From positions 16,025,192 through 16,089,191 of the forward strand of contig NC_021681.1 of assembly GCF_000247815.1 (NCBI RefSeq): DNA of 64,000 bases. Direction: 5' to 3'. Origin of the DNA: Ficedula albicollis (lineage: Eukaryota; Chordata; Aves; Passeriformes; Muscicapidae). The notes below the pieces were generated by a model, which was not told the origin of the DNA, did no database searches, and saw only the letters and a list, made by a program, of their open reading frames with translations. Positions within the stretch are counted from its first letter, which is position 1; the number at the start of each line of letters is the position of its first letter. Made by a program: the position numbers and the translations under genes. This document shows positions 49,656-63,462 of this stretch, piece after piece.

Positions 49656-52600
49656 CACAGTGCTGTAACTCAGCTGCTGACTGCAAGCTGGCACACAGCT
49701 CCCCCTCAGCTAACCTCTAACGCCTTTGTTTTGGCCATGGTGGTATTTTATAATTGTTTCCCCGTTAGCCTTTTCTCTTCCTCTTTCTTCCCATCTCATT
49801 TTCTGTTATGCATTTACTGCCACTCGTTTTTGGTATCTGTGCCCTGACAGTGTTTTCAGCAAGTTCCCTTTTCCTCATCTGTTCCAGCCCCAGCTCCCCA
49901 GCCTCAATTAAATTTAGCCTAACTACTCTGCAAGATCACAGAAAAAGAAAATGAATTAATTTCTTCTTAGAAGCTGAAGCTAAACTTCTGGGTTTGCTAT
50001 TATTTTCCCTCCATTTTGTCAGCTGGTAAAGGGCCAAAAGCAAGCAAAAAATTTAAGGGACAGTGGCTTGCAGACAAACACAGCCCCCCACCTCTCAGCA
50101 GACTCCACTGTCCATGGTGGAGCACTCTGGCTAATTCAGACAAAGCCATCAGTGCTCTCTCTCCACTCTCTGCAATACTGCCTGGTTTTCCATAAGAAGC
50201 TCCTTAGGAGCAGAACATTTTCTGATGTGGACAAGTAATCAAAAGAACACAGGAAAACTTGGGCCAATAACTAATTCCCTTATACATGTCACTGCCTGAG
50301 TGTCATTGTGGTGCTGCACGTGGACAGGAACACCCAATAGGTAACAGCAGTGTTTTTCTGGCTATCCAGCAAACACACGTTTCACTTTTGAGCTATTTTC
50401 TTCCATTAAAAGTTATTTTTCACTGAAATGTTAACCTACAGATTAAATCTACAGCTGCCACCACATTTCTGCTCCAAGCAAGTAATTTGTCAGGCACTGT
50501 TTGCATTCAGTGAGCCCCTTCCTGGCAAACCTGGGCAGATCCAGCCACGCAACAGTTAACACAGCAAGGTTGGAAAAACCTCAGCCAGCAGAGCCCGTGT
50601 CCCTGGGAATCCTCCCAGAGGGACAGCCACCTCTTGCTTCCCTGTCAGTGCCACACCTCCCTCTGTCTTGGCTGAAGCCTTCTGCATGTCAGCCTGCCAC
50701 CCTCCTTGGTCAGCCCTAACTCACAGCTCTGCTCCTGATCTGACTGCTAAAAGCTGCTTCTGTGATTCCTTACTCACTGATCACTCTGGCAACACCCCCT
50801 TCCCAAATTCACTGCCTCATCCCCCCTAGAAAATCCCTTAAATCTTCTCTATGTCACTGCTTTGAAAGCCTCTCATTGATCATCTTGACTCACCCTGAAC
50901 CATCCCAACTACTGCTCCGCAAAGCTTCTGCTGAGCTAAAGAATATTTGTTATAAAGCACACACAGCCTCAACTGAAACAATGCAAGTGTTGGAGAACCC
51001 AACACAGCATTAGGTAAATTGTTTGGATAAAAAATTAGCACCATAACTACAGCTTATCCTTTATGTATGACTTAAAATTTAGCTAGATCCACTTCCAACC
51101 TGGCATTTTGTTATGCCTCTCTTCCTTATGTAGATCCTTTCAGAATGCAGCCAGATCAATGCTTAAATCAAACAAAAACATTTAAGTATCAATGAAACTC
51201 TCTGTAAAGAGCAGATTTCTCTTGATTCTTTATGTATATTTACTCTCAAATCTCTTCAATTTTCCAGCTACCTTTTTTGAAATGGTGGCTGATAGCGAAA
51301 GATCATTTTTATGAATAGTAACTTAGAAGAGGTAAAATGATGAATAATATAAAAAACAAAAACCTGACTGAAATCAGCTGTGGATGCCTGAGGTTCTGTT
51401 ATCCCTCCTTCCTTGGAAGCATTAGTCATCACCTACTTTTGGAGGCAGAGGATAAGACCAGACTAACCATGATAAATAGCATTAAGGGCAAAGAGTGAAA
51501 TCACGCTGCATAAATAAGGCAAACAGTAAGCTCCGGTTCTATCATTAGGACAATCTTAATGCTGTGAGTTCAGGAAATTCTAACCATGAAAGAATACACC
51601 ACAGCAGAGGAACTGGAATCCATGAATCCCAAGCTGAGACCGCATTATCTAAAAATGTCAGACCAGGAATATCAATAGCAGATAATACCATGCAGTAATA
51701 ACAGCCTGACAAGGTTTTTTCACTGCCTTTTTCTTTTTCAAATGTGTGGGCATAAGAGCTTGTTTTTGCTTTTAATTACCAGATGTCATTCACCTTTGAG
51801 AAGCGAAGGTAAAAAACTGAGGGTTTCAAGTCAATTTATCCTTACATCTGATAAGCAAAGGAAGGGTAGAGTACCAATTTGTCTACTTTTGAAATTGTTA
51901 GTACATTCATTTCTGAGGCAGGCTGGCTTTTCTGTGATTAGACTGTTCCCATATAAATCTTCATTTCATTTTCGTATTTGTAACATGGACCAAATACTCC
52001 TTGGATGTTGATGGGCTTCGCCAAGACAGAAGATTTTGTCCCCGAGTTAATTAAGCTAATGCTTCGTAGCGGGTAGCAACAAAAAATGAGCAACAACCGT
52101 CTGTGCTTACAGACTGTCTGCTCTGTCTTCCATCCCACGCTTTCCTAAATTCACTGGCTTGATGTAGGTCTATGATGTTCTGTCTTTGAATCACCCATGC
52201 ACAGTGAGCCATCACTCCTAAGACCAAGAGATTGATCAAATACAGGGAATTAGGACCTTGTCTGTTGTCAGCAGATGCAACTGAAAGCTGTGTTGGGGCT
52301 TTTCTCAAATACACAACACAAGCACCACCTTCCCTTGACAGCTCAAGTTTGTCTCTAAGTGTAGAAGGGGAAACTGCATCCTCCCCACTATCTCTTCTCT
52401 TCCATCCAAGTAAAAGAGCTCAAAGAGGAAAGCTTTGACTTTACATCACCTTCTAAATGAATTTAAAGAACAGCTCTAACTAAATGAAGGGGACATCCTT
52501 CACAATGCAAAAATCATGTCACCTATTGTCCCTTTCTGTTAGAGCTGCAACCAACATGTCTGGATGTCTCTCCTCTAAGCTGATTTGTCTTCATTTTTCT

Positions 52601-53827
52601 GCCTGAAATTCCCCAAATCGCAAACCTCAAATGCCCTGCTAAAATACAGTTCTTTGCTTTGTCCTCATCACCTCCAGTCTTCTAATTAGTCAAATGCAGT
52701 CACTGAGGCTGACCAGAGAGATTTACTCTTTACAAACTCCCAGAGCTGCTTGTTTTTCTTGGCACTGTTCCCCTCTGAAGGTTAAATGAATTTATTCACT
52801 CATTTATGGCACATGATCTCTAGCCACACTCTTCTACTTGTGGCCTTCAAAAGAGGGTAAAATGTCAAAATTCAGGTCTCATTAGAGGTCTTTAACCAAA
52901 CAGAGGAAGTGCCATAGGTACTTACAAACTCAGCACAAGCTCTCCTGGGATGCCTTTCCCATATGGTACTACTTATTCTCATCAATTTTATATCATATGG
53001 CAAATTATGTGATTTGGGGAATTGGGAGTCCTTTGAAACTCCCTTAATCATTGCTGATCTGCACAACAGCTCTCTGAATTTAACTCCTGCAATATTAACC
53101 AGCCCAATAAAGCTCCTCCCTCAAACCCCTCCAGCATCAAATTGACTCCCGACCTTCACCACAAAGCTCCAGGAACAATTCTGAGCACTGGGAATCCTGT
53201 GCATGGTGCTGATGTGACCTCTACCACCAGTGAGCAGTGAAGATTAGGAAGAGTCAACTGAGCCTTTGAGAGGTGATGAAGAAGAATGGAAAACACTATC
53301 ATACCTCCAGTGACTGCCTTCCTGACCCTAGGCAACCTCAATGCACATGGACTCCGAGTTCTTGTGGCAAATACCTCCTCAAGATCAGGTTTCTTTGCTT
53401 GCACTCATTTTACATGGTTTATGCACATTTCCTGATGCTTTGCTGTAGTCTTTCACAGCAGGTAGCAGCTGGAGCAAGTTTAACACTGCCTCCTCCTCTC
53501 AGATTCATACTTTATTTCAATTGCCTGGATAAGGCAAGGTTTTGTATCTTCATCCCAATTCCCTCAAAGTAAAATAAATAAATAAGTAAACAAAATCAAA
53601 GTCACTTCTTCAGTTAAATAGGACCGAGAGCATTCGCCTGTTTCCTGCTGTGGGATGTCACTAATGTAATCAGAGGAATTAAAGGAAAGAGAAACCTAGT
53701 TAGAGCACTGATGAATTATTCCTCGAAGAACACAGTCTGGTAATATTTCATTCTGGCTTTAACAGCTTCAAACTTCCATGGGATCCTCCAGAAGACCTGA
53801 CTTAAATTCAAAGTGCACCTTGGTTTG

Positions 53828-53896
53828 AGTAAACAGTTGGCCCAGATGACCTCCAGAGATCCCTTGAGGGATCAAAATCAATTATTTTGTGACTCA
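53828..53896 (+). mobile_element. CR1 LINE 3'-terminal fragment
   Basis: TTTGAGTAAACAGTTGGCCC, AGATGACCTCCAGAGATCCC and the tail ATTATTTTGTGACTC match the CR1 3' terminus (agatgacctccagaggtccc ... attctgtgattc). Only about 70 bp remain. It abuts an oppositely oriented CR1 coding fragment. Confidence 0.7.
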
Positions 53897-54085
53897 GCCT
53901 CTCAATCCCAGCCTGTCCATACATCCAGGGCTGCCCCACCCCAGGTGCAGAATCCAGCACCTTTTCTTGTTGAACTTCGTATGGCTGGTCATTGTCCCAT
54001 CCTCTAATTTATCAAGGTCCCTCTGCAGTGCCTCCCTGCCTTTGAGGGACTCAACAGCTCCTTCCAGCTGGCAGCAGTATATTGT
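53897..54085 (-). pseudogene. CR1 ORF2 reverse-transcriptase-region fragment
   Basis: Minus-strand translation gives EGAVESLKGREALQRDLDKL, then a short linker, KFNKKRCWILHLGWGSPGC and MDRLG. This is the CR1 ORF2 polymerase tail as seen in avian copies ('EALQRDLDRLE', 'MKFNKSKCRILHLGWGNPG'). The fragment is about 60 codons long, has no upstream RT catalytic motif and is not functional. It is a retroelement relic inside the LPP intron. Confidence 0.85.
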
Positions 54086-57059
54086 ATTCCATTTAACATA
54101 TGCCAGCAATATCACCTGCTGGCATTGCAACATTATATTCTTTATTTTCTAATTGCAATAATTTACAAATGAACAGAGCTTGTGCCCATTCTGTTAAGTA
54201 AATAATCAATACTTGGAAAGTAACTTTTTTATGCTAGCTGCATCCACAGTTAATTTAGTTTTCATCAGATCCATGCCAGTTTGGGATGTGACTTTTGTTG
54301 TACACTTTTAAGTCACTACAAGTTTTACTGATTATGACTGAGAGATAAAAGGAAGACAGCAGGTGTGTAGTGGGGACTGCAAAGACGTGATGGTAAAGTA
54401 TAGTCAGTATAGTCTCTCTGGTACAAAGATGCTTGACAAAAGTTAATGTCATCATGAAAATAGTTCATCAGATATCAACCCAATATCACAGTCATTCTTA
54501 CTTCAAAACCCTGCTTCTGGGACAATTTTGATATCAATCAAGAACTGACCCTTAGGTTTCACTCTTAGCTCATTTTTCTTGTATCAGCTTTAGCAGTGGA
54601 AAAGGTAGAAGGGCAAACTAAACATAAAACTTCTAAAACTTCTTTTCTTTCCCAGTATAATTGTATTAGGAGTTTTGGGATTAGATGCTGGCTATTTGAA
54701 TTCAGCTGTTGCTGCAAAACACATGCATAAATGCTGATGAATGAGATCTTGCTTTTACAGCCATGTCACATCCTGGTGTCAGATGACAAACGAGGCTTTA
54801 AAATCCCAATGAATTGAACTTGACTTGTCCATGTGAACTGAAACAAAGAGATCATACTGGCTCCCTGGAGGTGGATAGATTTATCTAATCTAATACAACT
54901 CTAATGACTGCATTGCAATTTCACCAGAGAGCAAGCTGATTCTTGGCTTCTGTGGCACAAGACAATCCTCAGCTACTCTAAACATAATCAGATTGGATAA
55001 AATATCAACCCAAGGCCTCAGCTACTTGTGGTCACAACAAACCCCAAGCCAATTTTAACAGAGGAGGTAGACCTGCTGGCTTATTCAAATACAGTTTATT
55101 CCTGAACCTAAGGACCTAAGCCAGGTAGCTCTGAGCCAGACAGATTTCTTCCAATTGTTATAGCCTCTTTCCCTGATAACTTGACATACACGTTTGTGAG
55201 CGTGTTGTTGTACCACAAAGAAAAGTTTGAGATGGATGTTTCAGAAATCCATATATAAAATAAGAGAGGAAATATATTAAAAGAGACAGCAAAACTGGGG
55301 ATGATGCAGCAAGGTTATTCTGGGAGTCTCAGATCATGAGCTCCCTATACAATTTGCCTGCATACAATTTATTTTCAAGACCTCTCTGCCAAAAAAAGCT
55401 GCCTTTATTCCTTCTGTGCCTGTATTCAATATCTTGCCTATAGCACAGCTCAGTACTTGGCTCCCTACTTCAGCAAGGGGCTGCCAAGCAACACAGAGCT
55501 TATCCATCAAATAAAATTATTAAGGGACTGGACTTCTCAACTGATGGAGATGTACTGAAATCAGGCATATCAAGGGTCTCACTTAAGTGAAAAGAAAACA
55601 GGACAACAAGAAATGGCAAGGGTAAGGCTGCTGGAACAAACTCAGGTACTTTGGATGCTGATGCTGGCTGTAAACAAGGAGGAATAGTGCAGAACTAACA
55701 TGCAGCTCAGCTGTGAGATATCAACAAGACCCCAGTGGGACCAAATGGGACCGTGGCAGCATATTGACACACAGATAATTGTATTAGCTTTGCAGAGCAG
55801 TGTGTGTGTGGCTCAGCCTGGGGAGAAACAGCAGGGATCTGAGCTCAGTGGGAAACTCAGAGAGTGAACAAGGAAACAGTGCTGAGCTTGAGTCCTACCC
55901 AGCAAGGCTGGCCAGGTGCAGGTGGGGTTTGTATTTATGATGGGGTTCCCTGCACTTCACTCCTCTTCTAAACTAGCTGTGATTGCAGGAAGAGTCAGAT
56001 GTTGCCCCACCTGGAAGAACACACATCTGCTACTGGAAGTCTGAGCCCCAAGCCATCCAGAGGATTTCTGTGAAGGGAAAAGGAGCTGCAGCTCAGGACA
56101 CAGGCACAGCACAGGCCCCACTCAGGAAGGAACCATGTGTGTAGACCCATCAGCACCATAACCTTCCTTTGACAGCAATGGAGCTGGCAGTAGAATCCAG
56201 ACTTTGACACTGTACTGCCTAAAAATCATGCAATTAAATCTATTCATGGTCCAGGATCAAAATCTTTAATCCCTGATTCTCTTCCTCCCACCTGATCCAC
56301 TTAACTTTTCTTCCCTCAGATCCTAAGCAATCCTGGAAGTCACAGCTTCAAGTATGACAAATCCCTGGATGACTTCTTCCCGAGCACTGCACCAGCTTGT
56401 GCCTTGGTTTTGGTAGCTCAGCTCATAGCACTTTGCAAATAATCAGGGGAAATAGCCTTTCTCCTATGGAAAATCCTGTATCTTAAAACACAGAAGAGTG
56501 ACTGCTGCCAGATGACTGACAATTGATGCTGCAGAGAGATTGCTAATGGAAGCAAGATATTTGTAAGAAAGGAAGTACACAAAAGTCCTTGTATAAACAG
56601 TCAGGAAAAAGACTACATTTCTCTGGAGTTTCATGACAACAGGTGACTTGACATCATCAACACACAAGCACCCTAATGTCTTCTTGTCTCCCTTCTGCAA
56701 CACAAAGCAAAAATAAAGATTTAAATTGCTTCCCCCTTAAAGAAGCTGAAAGCCTGCAGTACTGTCAGGAAAGACAGAGGATCTCTGCAGGCTATCAAGT
56801 TCTGCTTCTAGCAGGAGACTAAATTATCACCAACTCTAGGTAAGGCTTACTGTGGCTTTGTCCTGGAAAACCTCCAAAATCAAGAATCCCTTGCTACCTG
56901 GTGACTTGTACAAATATTCCACTACTTTCCCAAGGAAAATGCTTTTCCAACTCTCTAGCTGAATCTCCCAATTCATTATATATGTTCATGGCACACATTT
57001 GGCTCTGACATGTTCAGAAGGCCTCTGGCAGTAGTCACAGGCTGCCATTGGATCACTCC

Positions 57060-57400
57060 TTTGCCTCCTTTCCATCAGAGACAAAAGCCAAAGCTCTCTC
57101 AGCCCCTGACTGACCCTTCTCTGGAACCTCCTTTCCACCAGAGACAGAAGCCAAAGCTCTCTCTCAGCCCCTGACTGACCCTTCTCTGGACTCTCTCCAA
57201 CTCTTCAACATCCCATCTCAACTGGTGGACTCAAGACTGGGTAACAGCCTCAGCTTTAGTGAAGAAAGGTGAGCAATAACTCATGTCAGTCTGCAGTCCA
57301 GGCTCCTCCTGAAGCAGCCCTACATCCAGTTTGCCTTATTGACAATCACAGCACACACTGGACTCCTGTTTGACTGGGTGTTCACTGCCTGCCCCACATC
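57060..57400 (-). mobile_element. Diverged CR1 LINE fragment with internal duplication
   Basis: On the plus strand CCTTCTCTGGACTCTCTCCA, ACTCTTCAACATCCCATCTC, AAGACTGGGTAACAGC and TTTGCCTTATTGACAATCAC follow the reverse complement of CR1 ('ctctggactctctccagttgctccacat', 'gaactggacacag', 'ttggccttctgggcc'). It is well diverged. A roughly 63-bp segment at its start is tandemly duplicated. Confidence 0.7.
57064..57191. repeat. 63/65-bp tandem duplication inside CR1
   Basis: Units begin CCTCCTTTCCATCAGAGAC (57064) and CCTCCTTTCCACCAGAGAC (57127), both continuing through GCCAAAGCTCTCTC and CTGACTGACCCTTCTCTGG. The second unit carries an extra CT. On the CR1 sense strand the duplicated block ends at the position equivalent to 'ctggagaagagg'. 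Confidence 0.95.
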
Positions 57401-60400
57401 CTTTTGTCAAGAAATAAAGAAGAATACAAGGCATATTTTGAGATGGTGCCTAAGCTGAAGGAGCTCCACAACACCATGGCCACATGGATAGAAGGGTAGG
57501 TCACATGGTGGTCTTAGCTACCCCTATGCTATTTGCAATAAACACGACATATAGCTCGTTAAATAGACACCTGATCAAAGGGGGGGGGTGTTCTTAAAGC
57601 ACAGAATAATGGGTGAAGAGGAATATTCCAAATAAAGGCAAAGCTGATCCTGACCCAGTGGAGTGCATGAATGTAAAGCTCTGGTTTAGTATCCACAGGG
57701 CAATAGTTCTGTTCTGAATAGAAACATGTGACAGAAAAGTGCTTGAAATTTGATTTTCAATTCTATTTTGAAGCTCATAAAAACACCAAGCACCAGCCCA
57801 AGAAACTGCTGCTCTTCCCTTTTAACTCAGTGTCCATTCATTCAAGAACAGCAATAGGCAAAGTTCTGGGAGATAATTCCCCAGCCGGTGCAAACCACAG
57901 TACCAGAAGTGAAGTTAACCCAGCCAGGCATCCACACTGGCCTTGTGAGTTTGCTAAACAAGCTCATCCTATTAAAAAGCTGACTCCAGTTGCTCCACCA
58001 CTATTGCTTTGCTGCCTTCTGTTTTTGACCATCCAAATTAATAACTTGTTCCCCTTTCCAGAAATTAGTAGGAAGTTCTGTTGTGACAAAAGAGTTTTCA
58101 TACTAGACTGGCCACATCAGTTCCCTAGATGTGGAACAGCTCAAATCTGACAGTCTCCAGGAAAATATTCTGATGCTCTTTTACCTTCTTTTACTTCCTC
58201 TGAAAAGCCTGGCAGGGGGTGATGGAAGAGAAGAAATGAATCGTGAGCAAAGGGCACTTTTAGAGGGAAGGAAGAACCAAACTTTTAATATATCAAAAGA
58301 TATCTATATGCTGCTGCATTTTAGCCACTGCTGGCAACCACTTGTTTTTGAGCTGGGCTAGGGCAGGCAGCTGGGTCCTGCAGCTGGTAAGTGCACACAC
58401 AGCTCCATTTATCAAATGCCCTTCAATAGTTGCTACCACTATCTCTCAGGTCTGAGGCAAAGCATGTTCCCACACACAACCAAGCATCTGAAAGGCATTT
58501 CAGCATGCCTCTGCTGTGTAATGCACATATTTCTCTTTCAAAGTAACACAGCTGCCAACACCTTAATCATTCCTTGGGGACCTTCAACACATCAGCCCTT
58601 AAGTGCTTCATTACCTCCAGCAGCTCCTGCAGAGCTCACATCCCAGGTGAGCTGTACACAGCTCCCTGTCAGCTACAGAGAGCAGCCTGAGCTGCAGGAG
58701 AGCAGGATCTGTGCAAATCAGGTCTAACAGCCTATTTTCCACCACCCTTTGTTTCCACAAGTTTGGCCTCGTTTGCTGCAAAATATCTAGGACAAAAGGC
58801 AAGGCAGCATCAAGAAACCACATTTGAGACTAAAATCACTGTGTGTTTCTTTTCATGAGATCCTGTGGGAGAGAAGATGCTTGCTCCTCTGCATGGACAC
58901 TAAGGGGCTGTGGAGACCAGACAAATAACCTTCACTAAAGCACCTGTGCTGTGTGTACCTCCCCACAGCCTTCTTGTTTTTAAGTTAGAAACTGCTGCCT
59001 CAAGTCACAAAATACAGCGTTTTGAAATTGTATTGATATGTTCTTGGCACAAAAGAAAAATAAACTGCAAATGCAACCAATACAGAAACTTGAGCTGCCC
59101 TTTGTTTCTGCAGGGCTTAAAACACTAAGGGGAAAACCTAAGCAACAAATTTCATTGATCTACGGAAAGATGCAGTCTGTTAGGACTGGTACACAGATAC
59201 CTATTTTGAAATTAGCTTGAGCATGTGAAGGCATAACCTACCCTTTGAAGCTTCTAGATTGCTCCATCAAGTTCCTTGAGGTGACACTGCTGGAGACATC
59301 ATCGCAAGGAATCACTTCCAAGTCAACTTCTTTTTTAAAACAAGATACCCCAGGACCATCTCCACTAGGTAACAGCTTCACCTGCTCTCTTCGTGTCAGC
59401 CCCACTGTCCCTCCTCTGCAGCTCCCTCACCACCCTGAGCCCTTCCAATTGAAGTTATGATCCAATGGCTCATAGGAGGGTTAATTAATCATGCAATGAA
59501 TACAAGCTTACACATATAAGTATGCATAGACATGCACACCCCTGATTTTTTGATTCTGCATCATTAGCTCACAAACTGGTAGAGGCAAAGAATAAGGAGA
59601 GAAACCAACAGTTGCTCACATGGATCAACACTTCCAGGCTCTCTCTTTTGCAGCTCATCTCACTCATACTTGTGGTTTCAACATGTGATTCACATTAGGC
59701 CCCTCTGCTCGCCATTTGATGGTTCTGCTAAACAGATGTGAATTTATTTAGTCACAGAGCCTGCTCTTTACACTGCCTCTTTGTAGAACAGATGGGCTTT
59801 TTTTTTCCCTGTTCAACAGTGTTCAGATAACGATCATACCCAGTACACAGGTTTGCTTGGCAATTTCACAGGAAAAGGAACAACACATGAACATAGGCAC
59901 GATATCACAGGAGTTCTTTTCAGCAGCCTGGAACAGAACAGAAGTGGTGATGGCCCTGATGGAGAATGCCAAACTGCAACACCAGGAATACCCAGACAAG
60001 ACCAAGATCCTCAGGGATCAGCCCCAAAAGATGAAGCAAATGAGTGATGCACGCTGCACCTGGCAGGGTCCAGAAGACACAGCTCCACCAACACCCACCA
60101 CAAAGCTCTCCTGTGAAAGTTTGAGTGAAGAGTGATCTGAATGAAGGGGAGGCTCCTGCAACACTCTTGGGGACAAGAAAACATGGCATCTCCTGGGACT
60201 CTTCAGCTTGGTGAAATAGCCTGCAAACACTATCCACTCCCTGTGTGGGCATTCTTCTTTCTGCACTCAGAGTGTCTTTGGCACTGGATGAAGCAGAGCT
60301 GCACAAAGGCTCTCTCAGAGCAGAATGAGACTGCCCACATGAGAAGTATGCTCAGAACAGCTATTGCACTTTAAATTCACACCCTGGCTTTGTTTTGCAA

Positions 60401-60487
60401 TGGTTTCCCTGTGCAGAAGGGCCCTGGGCTTCAGATTCAATTCCTCCTCATGTTATCAACAGCTGAGCACTGGTCCCATCTGAGGGC

Positions 60488-60601
60488 AGGACGTGGCCTA
60501 TGCAAGAGGAGAAGGATGAGCTTCCCTTTTACTTTGCACTATCTAGGATGTGGCCTATGCAAGAGGACAAGGATGAGCTTCCCTTTTACTTTGCACTATC
60601 C
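60488..60601. repeat. 57-bp tandem duplication, two copies
   Basis: Units 60488-60544 and 60545-60601 begin AGGACGTGGCC / AGGATGTGGCC and run through TTACTTTGCACTATC. Only a few differences are seen (ACG/ATG, GAGAAGG/GACAAGG), indicating a recent duplication. Confidence 0.95.
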
Positions 60602-61410
60602 TGTATATGGATGCACTTCTCTATTGCCTCAGGAACACAACACTGATAACTTCACCCCAGCAAATGGCCCTGCTGTGTGGGTAAATCATCTCTGCTCTAC
60701 CACAGAAACCAAGGATGTGTGTACATGGCACACACGAATGCCATGCCCACATTTGTGCAAACATCTAATCCCTCTCTAAAAGCTGCAGTCCTGTCAGATA
60801 CAGCTTTGCTCTCCATGCCCTGTCCACCTGTTACAAAGATGACCTCAGTTTCTACCAGAATATACTTAGGACTCAGGATTAAATACAATATATAATTAAT
60901 AAATTTTTATATATTTATACACACACACACATATGCATTTAAAATGTGGTTATATTAAAATTTGGTTATCTGGAGAATGAAACTCCAAATTTGAGAAGGA
61001 AAGTAAAAGTGGAATTCTCTGCATGAAAGGCAGCCAGGACACAGCCATTAACACCCTCTCTGGGAGCCCTAAAGCTGAACATTTACAAAAACAGAAAAAT
61101 GTGTGGCTTTCTTTTGGGGGGTGTGCATACAATTAAGTAGTATTAAAAAGCTAGTAGGTATTAGGCAGAAAAATATTTTCAATAATAGAAGACTGGGACT
61201 GAAAAGGACAGCTGAGTCCTTGTAGGGCAACAGGCACTTCCAGCTACAAAGCACTTTGTGTCTTCTGAGAGTTTTTCCTTTCTTTTGTTTCTTGGCAAGC
61301 TCTGAGCCACCACAGTATAATTTTTATTCCTATTAATGACTGTGCCATCCAAATACCCTGTGTATGGACCATACACCAGCACTTCATTCTTTTCTACATC
61401 TTCAGGAGAA

Positions 61411-61429
61411 GAAAAAAAAAAAAAAAAAA
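61411..61429. repeat. Poly-A run
   Basis: An A run of about eighteen bases follows GGAGAAG and precedes CAAAACACTG. It is a simple homopolymer and no retroposed body was recognised upstream. Confidence 0.9.
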
Positions 61430-63381
61430 CAAAACACTGTGAAAGAGACTTTCATAAGCATAAAGCAAATTTATGTGCCCAATTCCCAGAGGCTGGTTGC
61501 TTAACCTTCAGTATGAGACTTCAATAACTTTGAGCAGTCAAACAACATATTTTCCTCCCTCCATGTGAGAGAAAGGAAATTCCCTCCTGCTTTGTGCCTC
61601 CTGCTGTGCAGACCTGCTGGGGCTGATGCTTCTGCTGGGGCAGCACCAGCAACAAGACAGAACATGGCATCAGGAACATGCCATCCCTCCGGGAAGTGTG
61701 GGAAACCTTCCCTGGCAACTGCATCCCACCTTCCCTGTCACATCCACCAAGGCACTGAGGATAACATTTGGCCCCTCCTTTACAAAATTTTGAGCTCGCA
61801 GACAAGGTATGGTCTGTAAGAGCAAAGTGCACAGAGCCAAAAGGCATCCAAAATTTTAAGTGTGGATGTAGAGATCTCAGTGGAGGGTTAAAACTGAAGG
61901 GGAGCAGAGCTGGCAAAGGCTCATGATGGATAGCAGTTAGCTGTTCAGAAGAAAATTAAGAAAACATTTTGAAACCCCTCCTAAAAGGGAACAAATAAGT
62001 CCAACACTCCAACAGAAGGGGATTTTTTGCATCTCTGAACGATAGTGCTTCGCTTTTATGGCCTGCGGCTGCTTGGGAAATTCAAAACTATTTCTCTGAA
62101 GAATTCACTTGGACAAGCTTTATGGCTTTGATCAGTTAACTATTTTTTAATGCTAATCCACCCCAGTGATATTTGTCCTCCTTTTCCCCATGTGCACAGA
62201 AGCACAGACACAGACAGATACTACACAAAAGCAAACATTAGCCACATGAACAGTCAGGAACAATGACATCCAGAGCCCATAACCAAACACCAACTCCATT
62301 CTGTTTTATTCCTTTCTATTCTAGCAGTTCAAGATCCTTTGGCCCAGTATGACCCGCTAATGGAAATTCAGGAATCAAATTTTGGAGCTCAGCAGGTATA
62401 ATGCTCATGCAGTGATTTGGCCACAACTACTCTCACTCAAAAAATTTAAATAATTTCCCCTAAAACATATGGTTGAAAAGCCTTATTAGAAACAACACAA
62501 ATTCCAGCAAGTGGCCCAAGTGCTACCCCATCCTCCAGATTAACAAATAAAGGTGCAGAAGTAGCGATTTACTTACATCTATGAAGCAAAGATTAAAATA
62601 AGGCAAGAGCAGGACTGAAATTATCATTTGAATTCCATCACCTCACTGGAATTGCTCTAACTGCTCCACAAACTCAGGTGTAGAATCCGAGCACCAGGCT
62701 AAGCAAAACTCCATTTACGAGGTCAGCATACAAATTTGTCTTCTTGTTTAGGGCACAAAGTCTAAATATGCATCCAGAACACACTGGCTCTCTAAGCCAT
62801 TATTCAATTATCAATCCTATTGGTTGCACCATTGTGATATCCTATGACATACATGCATATAAGCAAAAAATGACAGTACACCAATAAAAAACCCTGAGTA
62901 AGGGACAGTCCCTGCCCTGCAGCACCTTTGGTATTCAGGCTGCTATCTGAACTTTGCTTGCTGTCTTTGCGTAACAGATTCAGGCAGTATTTCCTGTGGC
63001 AGAGAATTACACAGGCTGATTATTCTCTGTGGAAAAGTGAAGAAATCCTGGAAGCAATTTTCTGTCTCAATTGTTCCCAGAGTGCAGGAACAATCTCTTA
63101 GCCCTCTTCCTATTTTGTGCTCAATGCCATGCAGGCTCAGTGGGCAGAATCCATCACGATGATGCCGTAGGTCTGGGACCTGCAAACACATGAGCAGCCC
63201 AACAGACCTCAACCAGGTCAGCCTTGAACTTGGCCACAAAGGTTTTAGAGGACAAAGAGTGAGATAGGTGAGAAATTTGAAGTACCTGGGAAATGTTCAG
63301 CCCTAGGTAGGACCAGAATAACACAAATGAAGTGTTCCTTCACCTCGTTGTACCAAAATTCACTCTCAAGCACATGGTGTG

Positions 63382-63462
63382 ATTTTTGGGGTGCCCTGTG
63401 CAGGGCCAGGACTTGGATCTGATGATCCTGATCCACCCTTCCAACTCAGCATACTCTATGAT
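63382..63462 (+). mobile_element. CR1 LINE 3'-end fragment
   Basis: ATTTTTGGGGTGCCCTGTGC, AGGGCCAGGACTTGGATCTG, ATGATCCTGATCCACCCTTC and CAACTCAGCATACTCTATGA reproduce the CR1 3' end ('cagggccaggagttggactcgatgatccttgtgggtcccttccaactcaggatattctatga'). It is a 5'-truncated copy of about 80 bp. Confidence 0.88.
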
